NCBI GenBank assembly: GCA_032718475.1
Contig: JAUCBJ010002551.1
Location: 20,160 to 84,159 of the forward strand
Length of the DNA stretch: 64,000 nucleotides
Reading direction: 5' to 3'
Source: Nemertoderma westbladi
Taxonomy: Eukaryota; Xenacoelomorpha; Nemertodermatida; Nemertodermatidae
The number at the start of each line of letters is the position of its first letter. The first letter of the stretch is position 1. Below the pieces are notes generated by a model. That model had not been told where the DNA came from. It made no database searches and saw only the letters and a list, made by a program, of their open reading frames with translations. The position numbers and the translations under genes are program-made. Positions 42,777 to 54,000 of this stretch are shown here, in pieces.

Positions 42777-43805
42777 GACAATTCGGTCCCGAACAATTCG
42801 GTCCCGGACAATTCGGTCCCGGACAATTCGGTCCCGGACAATTTGGTCCCGGACAATTCGGTCTGGACAATTCGGTCCCGGAGAATTCGGTCCCGGACAA
42901 TTCGGTCCCAAAACACTATATAAATGGGACCGAATTATCCTAGGACCGAATTGTCCTAGGACCGAATTGTCCTAGGACCGAATTGTCCGGGACCGAATTG
43001 TCCGGTTCCTGATTGCAACTTTTTAGTGCTTTTTTGATATTTGTGAATGTTCTAGAACATTAGTAGAGATATTTATTATGGTAGCTAGAGTTATATACTT
43101 GCTAGAATTTTTTGAACTTCTAAAAATACTGTATTTTTATTATTATTGTTATTGGTAAGTGTTCGAGAACATTATTATATATTATTTATTAAGATGTAGC
43201 TAGTGTTTTTTTTACTAGCTAGCATTTCCTTGAAATTATAAAAACACTTGTGAAAACATTGATATTTCAGAATTAGGCCTAACTGTTGCTGATTATATTA
43301 ATTACCAACAATATTGATGATATTATAACAGTCCCTGAATGAGATCCAGCTATTATCTATGATAATAATTTAGGCTTGTTCCAACCCACAACACATACAG
43401 TATACTTACGCAATATATTAAAAAAATCAGCTTTAAACATTTTAAATACATACTATTACTAGCTAGTAAATAATTCACAAGCTCCAAAAAAACACCATAG
43501 CTACCAAAACTAATAATGTTAGCAAAAAAAAGTAAAATGTTTTTTATTTTCAAAAAAATACTAGCTAGTAAAAAAAACACTAGCTACCATATAATAATAT
43601 ATATTAAGGTTCTAGAACATTCACCATTATATAGTACCAATTAAATTTGGTCCAGGACAATTCTGTCCCGGACAATTCGGTCCCAAAACACAAAATTAAT
43701 GGGACCGAATTTTCCGGGACCGAATTGTCCGGGACCGAATTGTCCCGAGCGAATTGTCCGGGACCGAATTGTCCGGAGCGAATTGTCCAGGACCGAATTG
43801 TCCTG
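42777..43805. mobile_element. Foldback element with 15-bp tandem termini
   Basis: The left end has about nine units of ggacaattcggtccc, a spacer aaaacactatataaat, then about five units in inverted orientation (gggaccgaattgtcc). The right end mirrors this, with spacer aaaacacaaaattaat. Inside them the arms continue as an inverted repeat: GTGAATGTTCTAGAAC and atggtagctag near 43037-43095 match the reverse complement of 43585-43640. The element is thus a palindrome whose two ends are themselves palindromic. It has no coding capacity; ORFs here only read the 15-bp repeat. Confidence 0.85.
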
Positions 43806-44862
43806 CTTCCATGTGCACAGAGTAGGTATGTGTGATGGGCCTCATATCTGACTCCACTGCGACACCCACACTGTGGAATGGCAAACCATGGTGTGGTACT
43901 TGCCCCGAGAGCTGACTCTGCAAAAATGCAACCCCCACCCCCACTATGGATTACATTAGTAATGCGGAGGTCCGGCAACTAGAGGCCAGTGGAATTACCG
44001 GACACAATTGGCCTCACAGGCGTCAGTTAGCTTCTGACCGGCTGCCTGTCTCACAATTCCTGTCTCCAACAATTCTGTGAATCCATTTCCTGATGACCTT
44101 TCTGGCCCAAACCCTGGATCACCGACCAGAGAGGCCAGATTTCGAGGGGGAGAGGGATTCTGGAGTTGGAGGCTACTCTCACGTTCCACCCCGACCAACC
44201 AAGCCTTTGTTGATGTTGAATCAGAGGCAAGTCACTAGACTAGCCTTAGTTAACACCCTAACACTCGTGTCCCCAATGCAACAAGGGGAGCTGACTGCCT
44301 TAACAGATGACAGATCTCTTAGCGCAAGTGGGTAGTCAAGAGCACCGAATGCAGACTGGAAGTAGTTCCAGTACTCCTCCATAGCATTCTTAATGTACAC
44401 TGCATTGGGCTTACCAATAATCGATCAGTGAAGGATGAAAGCCAGGATTGTTGGGCTGTGTGCACTGCTGGAGAATTAAACATGAGCTAATACTTTTCTG
44501 GCAAACAACAGAATGAAAGCCCTGTCGTGGACGACCGACTATGACATCTATAGACCAACTTGAGAGGGATACTGGACTTGAGAGACATGAAGTTGGAGGA
44601 TTGTGAAAAACATGGAACTATGGAACCTGATTTCCACTGACTGACTTCGCTCGACCTAGTAGAATTATTGCTCCAGGTGGTGCAACGTGTATATTTGTAT
44701 AAAGTATCGCGGGGTGATATAATTGTACACCGAGACATGATGATTTCCCTGGGGAATTAAATTACTGAAGTTTTCGTCAATTACAATGTGTTAGATATGT
44801 GGACAGTGATGACAAAGTAAGATTTTTTAGCTAATTTGACGTAGTTCGTTTTTTTTTATTAC
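43806..44862. other. Unassigned spacer, possible coding remnant
   Basis: No recognised gene. On the minus strand between about 44430 and 44240 one frame reads coherently (NAVYIKNAMEEYW and ALRDLSSVKAVSS) but is short and bounded by stops. It may be a remnant of a transposon ORF or an exon. It has no family I recognise. Confidence 0.3.
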
Positions 44863-45117
44863 GTTACTACGACTACTACTTCAACTGCTAGGATCGGCAT
44901 GCTGCATTGCAACTGCATTATATATATATATTACATATATATTAAGAATGTTGTGCCAGTTTGTCGACAAAATTGCACTGCCACAACTCCCTATCACCCA
45001 TGACACTTGCTAGATCATCCGCATCTTCAAGGCCAGTGTCCTTTAAGATGCCTCTCAAGAAAGTCATGGGCTGCCCACCATGCTTATTCACTCCATGAGA
45101 TCTCCGAAGCACAAACT
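44863..45117 (-). mobile_element. Second RTE-like LINE 3' fragment
   Basis: A close relative of 39975-40200 with the same gcatgccgatcc end and a degenerate (TAG)n tail. It carries an inserted ta-rich stretch (about 44920-44943) and lacks five bases in the shared cccta(tcgct) region. It is truncated about 250 bp from its 3' end. Confidence 0.85.
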
Positions 45118-45471
45118 GTTTTATAACGTTAGAGTTTACTAATAGCTATATAGCTTTACTAATAGTCAATCTATGCAAAAAGAGTGGTGTTACCCAAAGC
45201 ATTTCAGAGAATCCTATAAAAATGTATTATGCGTATCATTTTAACCTCCATATTTTTCCTTGGAGCATGGATTATTTTTACATAGCAACAATTCCAAGCA
45301 AAAAATTCCTACCCAATAACATCACTACAACTATATATATAGAATTATATTCCCTAAATGCCGTGGATTTTCAAAATTTTTATTTTATTCGAATTAACTT
45401 TGTAAAGATTGCTTTGAGTTCTCATTAGTATTGGTTCTATCTATTGTGCACCCATCGGTCAAGTGGTTCAG

Positions 45472-45552
45472 TAGCTCAGTCGGTAGAGCGTTGGAAATTA
45501 TATGTGTAGTAGGTATCTAGTTCGAATCCTAGTAAGTGCGAATTATTTTTTG
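45472..45552 (+). repeat. tRNA-like sequence in 5' LTR (U3)
   Basis: TAGCTCAGTCGG fits the A-box consensus and GTTCGAATC fits the B box; the D-arm GCTC/GAGC pairs. A run of six T follows about 12 nt after the end, like a pol III terminator. The acceptor and anticodon stems do not form well, so it is tRNA-derived rather than a tRNA gene. The copy in the 3' LTR is at 60014-60094. Confidence 0.55.
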
Positions 45553-45707
45553 TGCAGAATTTCAACTCATTTAAATTAACCGCTACAAATTAATTGCATT
45601 TATCTGTACCAATGAGACTGTAGTTATTTGATTGTAACCAATGTCGTGCAAGTTATATATTAGCTGGACCAATAGCTATCTTTAAAACCTTGTTAGAATC
45701 TACAGAA

Positions 45708-45729
45708 CAATCGAGAATTTTCTCGATTG
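45708..45729. promoter_or_regulatory. Perfect 22-bp palindrome upstream of the TATA box
   Basis: Two 10-bp arms, CAATCGAGAA and TTCTCGATTG, separated by tt, 19 bp before TATAAAAAGG. The same palindrome is at 60251-60272 in the 3' LTR. It could be a binding site for a dimeric regulator or an RNA hairpin. Confidence 0.6.
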
Positions 45730-45747
45730 ATTGCGGCACAAATTTGG

Positions 45748-45757
45748 TATAAAAAGG
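45748..45757 (+). promoter_or_regulatory. TATA box of element 2
   Basis: TATAAAAAGG, matched at 60291-60300. Transcription probably starts about 30 bp downstream near ttcattagtt. The 3' LTR lacks 27 bp just downstream of this region. Confidence 0.7.
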
Positions 45758-45896
45758 TGCGATTTCGTTCATTAGTTCACTACTACTACTTTAGTATACT
45801 TTATATTCACTCTACTTCACAGATTATATTCACATTATTATTCTGTCGTGCTTAGTTTATTCTCAGATTACATTGTATTATAATTGTATCTTCTGT

Positions 45897-45902
45897 AATA
45901 AA
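45897..45902 (+). terminator. Poly(A) signal in the LTR
   Basis: AATAAA about 120 bp after the predicted start site; the functional copy would be the 3' LTR one at 60412-60417. Confidence 0.65.
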
Positions 45903-47272
45903 GTCAGAATATTCTCTCAGCTTTCTACCTGTTTTACCATGGATTCACTACGGTGAACAAACTCAGGGACAGGATGGCCGGCTAGAGATCGGGCCGCAGC
46001 AATGAACGGGAACATCACGGGAATGTAGACGAGAGACAACCCGCAATACCATCTAGAGTTATTCGCCCATCGCCTGAAAGGTTAGACAGCGTTCGATCCT
46101 TGCTACCTAAGTGTAAGACCAAAAGATCAAAAGGTAGACGTAGTGACACGCTGTAAGCCTAAAATTACATCATAGGGACTGTACTGTCTTGATTCAGGAA
46201 AAACCCACAGTAGACCTTCACATTCCTACGGGAGGGAGAGAGAGCAGATACTAGTACGCAGATAGGACGTAGGCACACCGGTACAAGGCATACACATTGG
46301 TTAGGGTGCAGCAAACTGTACGCTTAACTCTTGCTAAGTACAGGTGTGTGTGCGACTATTTGCAGTACGACAGTGTCCATTACATCAGAACTTGTAGGCT
46401 AAGGGGTTGCTGTGTTTTCACCTGAATTGGGATTGTACCGTTCAGGCGGTAGGGCAGTTTACGCTAGGCGCAAATAAATTGAGGCTATCAGGGATATACT
46501 AACATCTACCGTGTCTCCGCCAACGCCCTAATAGGAAGTTACCCGGACTACCTGGGTGACTAAAATTCTAGATAGGAGCCAGGATAGCTATTAGTACCCG
46601 TACGCCTACAGTAGTAAACTAACACATCTCTTCTTAGTATCAGGGACCTGGTACCTAAAATTGCCGAATTCTGGGCGTAGTATTAACCTTATGCCTGAAT
46701 TTGAGTCCTGGAAATACGCAAGAGGGGAAGGAACCTTATCATTCGTGAGTATTGGACCTACAAGTTATAAAATTAGAATATTCGTAAAATGCACACCGTA
46801 CCCAGTAATTATATATGTGAAGGAGCAAAACTGTTTTGACCGTTCAGAATTAACACACGCGCGTTAGAAATTATTTACACCTCAAAATATATAAAATTAA
46901 CTTTTGTCCGTACTGTGCTTTGCCCGCTAGTTAGACATCTCCAAATATCTGCCTCTGTACCTAGCTAGCGTCCCTTTGCCCAACCATATAAATCACACCG
47001 CGGCAAAGTATACGAGCCCCTTAGTCCGTCAGTGAGTCAGCCTGATTTTAGGATTTGCTGCGCGGGATTTTGTTTTATCGAAGTTTGTCTGCTCGTAGAC
47101 TGTTTTCTGCCTCACCGGTTATAAGAGATCGATACTGCAATATATTCGCTTACTTAGAGTTTACTGTTTTGGTGAGAAGGTCGGATTTATGATTTGATTT
47201 ACAAACTTTACAGTAGGATATTGCAGGTATTGTTACCGTCTCTTCCATTAGTAGGAATAGGCGTATCTCTTC

Positions 47273-48048
47273 CAATAGTAGGAATGTGTTTTACTGAACT
47301 ACGGTTCGGTAGGACTAAAGTTATTTGAAAATTTTGTATTTTGAGGTAAAGGTTTGTATTTGATTAGCTAAGTGCTAATTTTTTGAAATAAAATTTGATT
47401 TGAACCGCGTGTAAAATATTTTTGGAATTGAATACCGGTGTTTAAAAGGGTTTAAATACCATATTGTACCGTTACAAAATTTTCGTAAAAGTAAAACCTA
47501 ACTCTTTTGTTTTTTCAGGATTCAGAACTCATTTCTAGACTGTAACGGGAGCAAGACCGTGTTTAGCAAGTTTGGGAGATAGATAACTCAACAACTTTGG
47601 TTGGGAAAATCGCGTTTCGTCCGCAACGTTAAAAACGGAAAGGTTCACGTCCGGTTTGTATTTGGGAATCTGTTTTCTGGAGAATTATTGGAGTGGGTGA
47701 GTTCGAAAAGTTGCATAAATAAGTTAGGCATTACCGTATTAGTTAAAATTATTGTGGGTTCCACTGTCTCAAGTATTTATGCATTCCGTATGATTTCTTT
47801 GTTCATTGCTGAATTAGTCCGTATTATTGTATTTAATTTACCTTTTTGATAACGCATATCGTTATCCAATTTATTTGTTATAAAATTGGCCGCTAGGCTA
47901 ATTTTATTATATACTTATTCCGTGACATTTATTTGCTATAAAATCGGCCGGTAGGCTAATTTTACATGACTGTAATTAGTACCGTTTTATACAAATACGG
48001 TAAACTTGATACTTTGACACTCACTTTACTTGACTTACAACTACCGAA
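47273..48048 (+). other. Leader between 5' LTR and gag (element 2)
   Basis: About 776 bp of AT-rich non-coding leader. An imperfect repeat of the LTR end (ctcttccaatagtaggaat) follows the boundary directly. No tRNA primer-binding site (TGG...) was found at the expected place, so the boundary or the priming mechanism is uncertain. A pair of ggccg(c/g)taggctaatttta repeats lies at about 47889 and 47946. Confidence 0.5.
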
Positions 48049-51000
48049 ATGAGTGACAAACAAGACTATACGAAGAATACACAAACCGACTATGACTCGT
48101 GTGACGGAGATAAGTCAGCAGCGGAAGAACAACAGGGGAAGACTCGCGAGCCTACCGAACCTACACCGTGTGCGTCACCAGTACATCCAACGGGAGTACC
48201 GGATGCCGTAGTACGAGGCGACGGCAGGACCGAGGACTTTCTAACTGTTCCGCAACCTAGATATAGGGAAACGGAAATGGTAAGTTCAGCAGGAAGCACA
48301 GAAAGTGTGGTTAGAAGCGTCGGTGGATACATGGCGCATATAACCAGGAGCATTGGAGAAGGCCAACGCATATTAGACGGGTTGACCGCTCCGATGTCTC
48401 GATTCGAGTTCTACACCCTCCAGGTTAGAGTACAGAGTAAAGTATATAAGTCCGTAGATAATCTAGTTGGCCTACAAGATCTAGCTAGACAGAGACAGGA
48501 CATGGATACCCAACTTAGAATCCTCGAGAAACTAATGATCACTAGAGAGAAACTGATTCAGTTTAAGTCGACGATTAGACAGATACAACAGGAACAAGCG
48601 GACCAGTTGTTAGGTGAGTCAGTTTCGGACGAATTATTACAGCCCGAGGAAGAACAGGAACTGTACCGACTGGATGGACAATTGAAACATCTGACGGACC
48701 ACTTACGTATGTGCGGCGAAGACGTCGGCGATTTGGAAACCGTGCCGGAATATACGAGGGAAACTTCACCCGTACGAATCGAATCGGCACCGGGAATACT
48801 GGATCAATCTCTGGTGAGTATTCGTAGCGAAATCGGCGAGGGAAGTATGGCTACGTCAGAAATTGCTCGACAACAACAGCTCTGCAGACAACAACAGGAG
48901 ATGGAGGAACAAACTCAACTTCTAATGCTACAAGCAGCAGTAGAAGAAGAGAAGCTACGCGTTGCAAATATAGCAAGAATCTCCCATCTGCAAGAACAAG
49001 CCGAGTTGGAAGCAGCCGAGATGGAAAGGTTAGAGTTGGACATTGCGCAACAAACAGCAGCAGCGGCAGCGGCTGAGTCAGAGCGACAAGCGGCAGCAGC
49101 AGCGGCAGCGGCTGAGTCAGAGCGACAAGCGGCAGCGGCAGCGGCTGAGTCAGAGCGACAAGCGGCAGCGGCAGCGGCAGCGGCGGAGTTAGAGAGAAAC
49201 CGGTTAGTTTTAGAAGCCAGAGCAGAGATGAAGACACGGCAAATAAAGGCCCAGTCAGCTATACGACAAGCGGAACTCGAGGCGCAACAACAACAAACGG
49301 AACAACGCGAGAAAGAAGTTAAACTTCGTTTCGAACTCGAGAAGAAGGCGAGAGAATTAGCCAACGCCAAGGAAGACCTAGATCTACAAGCCCGCGATCG
49401 ATCGATGAGATCTCGAGACGGACATGACTTGGACCAAATAGAGGTAAGACATCGCCAAATTCAGGAACGGAAGAAGGAAGGAAGCGTAGGAGCACCCGGA
49501 CGGGAACGACAATTAGTAAAGGACTTGTGTCAACGATTCCCACAGGTAACTCATATGTTTGCACCGGTTACGACTAAGGAACCTGTTTCGATTGCGGGTA
49601 GTAGTAACATTTCTCCTATCCATGGTGCGACGGAACACAGGTTTGTTATTCCGGACGAGTTTACACCGCCAAGAGCAACGTCGTCGCCTATTCCGAAAGT
49701 CAAGGTAAGTAACCCACCGATTACAGATCGCAGTAGTTTATTAGTCGAACCTGTATTACTGACGACTAAACAGGTGAGTCCACCTCTGACGCCAAAACCT
49801 GTTACACACTACGCTTACCCAATGACGTTTAGGCCAACAAGGCCTTTGGATTCAAACGTTGTTACTCGACCACCGGTTCAATTTACATCGCAATCTACGA
49901 CTTCGAGGAAGACTTGTGAGCCTACCGAACAACGGAGAACAGTGGATACGCGACCATTCAATCAATTTACATCGCAATCTACGACTTCGAGGAAGACTTG
50001 TGAGCCTACCGAACAACGGAGAACAGTGGATACGCGACCATTCAACCAATTTACATCGCAATCTACGACTTCGAGGAAGACTTGTGAGCCTACCGAACAA
50101 CGGAAACCAGTAGACGATGTTCCAAAACGAAACGTTAGAGTTCGAACGACACAACGGACGCGAGCACGTCGACCACCATATCCAGATGATAGTAGTACTT
50201 CGAGCGAATCGGATTATCCGAAACGCGAGGTATTTAGAACAGGGGCGGCCGATGAATATAAACGCGAGCGTTCAGACAACTCCTTTGTAGACAATCCTCC
50301 ACAGAATACACCGACACAGAAGGCGTTACCACCAGCGGGCGCGATCGGTGCACAACAGTTCGCCGACATTGTCAACAAGTTGGCCCGGATTGAGGAACGT
50401 CTGGAGGAAGGTTACACCGACAGTTCGAGAAATTCCGAATTCGAACACAATAGACACCCGAAGGAACCACAAAGACCGGTACCTTCCAACCCCACATCGT
50501 ATCAGGGAAAAGCGCCCAGAAGGGAGAACATCAACCAGGTTACCAACCAAGGACGCGAAACTCTGAACGTTGCCGAGGAGATAGCGAAATTCGCAGCCAG
50601 ACAAGGATTGCCGGTGCAACAACCACCGAAGTTTTCCGGTAGCTCAAAACACTGGCATACCTTCGTAGACTATATCGAATCCCAGATCGCCGTGTGCGCC
50701 TTTACATCACGGGAGAAGTTCAATTACCTGCTCCAAACGTTGTCAGGAGAACCTAAACGTTTGGCGGAGACCTTCGTTGGTGTACCGGACGCTTTCGAAC
50801 TAGCGTACGATCGTTTGACTTCGATATACGGAGGTACAGTGAGTATGGCCAGGTCAGTAATAGAGGAACTCTGTAAGGGAGGGGCTATCACTAAACCCGT
50901 CGACTTACTAAAACTAGCTGACGAGATCAAGAACGCTATCACTACCTTAAGATCAATTGGACAACTTGATTACGGGAATACCCCTACAGTTCTATTAAAG

Positions 51001-54000
51001 ATAATAGGACGACTCCACCATCGACTTCGTCGGGAGTGGAGGAAGGTCGAATACCAGCGAGAGGAGCGAGGAGGATTCCTAAAATTAGAAGATGTGTACC
51101 TTTTAATATCCAGGGAGGCGGTAGTAGAAACTCGATCTAACTACACCGACCAGCACATCGTAGCAGAAGGAATCACATTGCCCTCTTCAAACCGACAAAA
51201 ACCCCAGACAACATCCACTAAGACGGCCACTTACGCCACACCGACGGAATCACGACAATTCTCAGACGGTAATAGAGTATCTGCGCCCATTGGGACGAAA
51301 CAGACGAGACAGCAACTCAGCACCGACTTCAACGGCTGCCAATACTGCGAGCATCTAGGTAAGCGGTATATTGGTCACAAGTTACGAGGTTGTCGACAAT
51401 TTCGCGAGTTGAACTCGGAAGAACGACGGCTGCAGATACGGCCACTGGACTCTTGTTGGCGGTGTACGCGACACGGACACGTCCGTAAAGATTGCCCAAA
51501 TACCGACACTTGTCCATCCTGTGGACGCAACCACGACGGTCTGCTCCACACAGACAGCCACACGCCGACGAAACGCTTCGCCAGGGAACATCCGGAAGCG
51601 GCAGCGAGATGTGATGCGGCCTACCGAAAACGAGAATCGAAAACGACTCCGACCTTCGTGACACATATTGAGGATTGCTTCTCAGAACAATCCGGATCGT
51701 CGGACGAAGAATCAGAAGACGACGACGAATATCCCAATGGAGACGAACAACCGTCGATCGCGCTCCTGACTACTGATCAACTGAAGGGATTCAGTGTAAT
51801 CCCGATTAAAGTTACTGGCACAAAGGGGAGCAAAAGAATCTACGCGATTCTAGATTCAGCCTCATCTCATAGCTACGTGGACGAAAAGATAGCTGACGTC
51901 GTGACGGATCTTAAACAAGGTAAGCGTGTCAGTTATACAGTAAGTAGTATGCACGGACAGCGTGCAATACCAGTGACACGAGTTAAATTGGACTTAGACT
52001 CTCTTCTTCCAAAATCGCAACACAGCGAGAGGGAGAGGTCTTTGTTACCCTTTAGAGATCTAACCTTTGCTGCCACGAAGGACTTTAGTAACCTACTAGG
52101 TCCAGTGCCGGAACAATCTCTAGAGGACCGTAAGTATTTCAGACACCTTGGTGTACCCGAATGTCCTGTCAATTATAGATCGGTAGCAATGCTGATCGGG
52201 ACGGACCAATTCAACCTACATCAGGTGTGGGAAACCAGACCATCGGCAGTTGTAGCAGGAAACGCATACGCCTGCAGAACGCCGATAGGGTGGTATACTC
52301 GAGCGCCTGTGCGCACACTAGACGTAAGTGACGAGGAAGACGATGTACAGAGTACATGTAGTTTATTAACTACTAATTCAATTCATTCCTTTTCACACGA
52401 CGTTAACCATACTACGCTACAGTCGACAAAACATGACAGACGGGTAACTAGTATGATAAGTCACAAGGAGCAGCTAACCTACAAGGTGAGTCTAGGACTT
52501 GGGGGGAAGACGAGTCAGCTAGAGATTCCATCGACGACAGATGATAGGCTTGCGAGTCTACCTACCCCAATAACCTCAACAGTGCCCGTCGATATCGACG
52601 ATGACGCGTTGAAAATTCATCAGTTGGAACAAGCCGCCTTGGACAAAGAATTAACGGAAAAGACTATCAGGTGGTTAGAACAAGATACAGCTGAACCTGG
52701 TAGCTACGAACCTTGTATGTCGGAACAGGAGAAACAATCTCTGAAAATCATGGAAGATACTATCCACCAGACAAAAGACGGACATTATGAGGTGGGGATG
52801 TTATGGCGTAGCCAAAGTCCTAAACTTATAAATAACTACCCACTGGCTTTAAGACGTCTACACTCAATACGACAATGTCTATTAAAGGACGAGAAAGCCC
52901 ATCTGCAGTACAACACTCAGATGATGACGTATTTGACTGAAGGATACGCTATCCGAATGACTAACCCGGAGCGAGTGACCGACCAGACGTACTACTTGCC
53001 ACATCACTACGTGAGACACCCCGATAAACCAGACAAAGTACGTGTAGTTAATGACTGTGCGGCTCTGTTTGAGGGAATGTCCCTCAATAGTGAGTTGATG
53101 GATGGACCGAACATGAATAATTATCTTATGGGGGTGATTATGCGCTTCCGTCAGCGCCAAGTAGCCTTTACTTGCGACGTTGAAGCGATGTTTCACCAAG
53201 TAAAAGCGTTAGAGCGAGACAAAGACAGTTTGCGGTTCCTCTGGTATCCGGAAGGAGACTTAAGTCTACCACCAGCGACTTACCAAATGCAAGTTCGCGT
53301 TTTCGGTGCCAGAGACAGCCCAAATTGTACGATGTACGCCTTGAAGCAAGCCGCTAGAGATCAGAAACATCTATATGACCCAGAGATAATTAGAATTGTA
53401 GAACGTGACTTTTACGTCGACGACGGTTTACAGAGTTGCGACACAGTAGAACATGCTACAACAGTAGCACATCAATTACGGGACTGCTTGGCGGGCGGAG
53501 GTTTTAACCTCACCAAATTCGCCTCAAACAGTGCCGAATTAGTTGACTCATTCGGAACTACTGAGCGTGGAGGTGGTGACATAGACCTAGAGTTCGAACC
53601 ACTACCGACGACTAAGGTGTTGGGGCTCTTTTGGGACCCAAACACAGACAACTTTCGAGTGAAGGTGAGACTGGACAGTCAAGGGAACACACTGACAAAG
53701 AGATCATGCTTGTCAAAGTTGAGCCGATTGTTCGATCCGTTAGGATTCATCAGTCCAGTGATACTGCAAGCCCGCATTTATATGCGCAGTATATGGAAGG
53801 ATGGACTAACGTGGGACGAGCCGATCTCATCAGACCAAGTGGACTTATGGAAGACCTGGGAGGCGGAATTATCTTCGCTAGAGGATTATTTCATACCCAG
53901 GGTTTACTTTCCATTACAAAGTACATTTCCTGACAACTTAGAACTACACTGTTTTTCTGACGCCAGTGACAACGGTTTTGGTGTGGCAGCGTATTTGCGC

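Larger units (their letters stand above)
45338..47272 (+). repeat. 5' LTR of element 2
   Basis: 1935 bp, closely matching 59881-61787. It contains a tRNA-like sequence, a hairpin, TATAAAAAGG and AATAAA in the order expected for U3 then R, leaving about 1.35 kb of U5. A 68-codon ORF (46661-46867) is present in both LTRs; conservation simply reflects LTR identity, so I do not call it a gene. Confidence 0.88.

Noticed and set aside
42674-42975. Small ORFs rich in FGPGQ or SRTIR repeats
   Set aside because: They read the 15-bp units of the foldback element in several frames.
43995-44198. 67-codon minus-strand ORF
   Set aside because: Short, with no recognisable motif and no conserved copy in the window.
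45472-45545. Functional tRNA gene
   Set aside because: A and B boxes are good, but the acceptor and anticodon stems do not pair.
46661-46867. 68-codon ORF conserved in both LTRs (also 61177-61383)
   Set aside because: Identity is explained by LTR duplication; there is no family match, and its start lies in non-coding U5.
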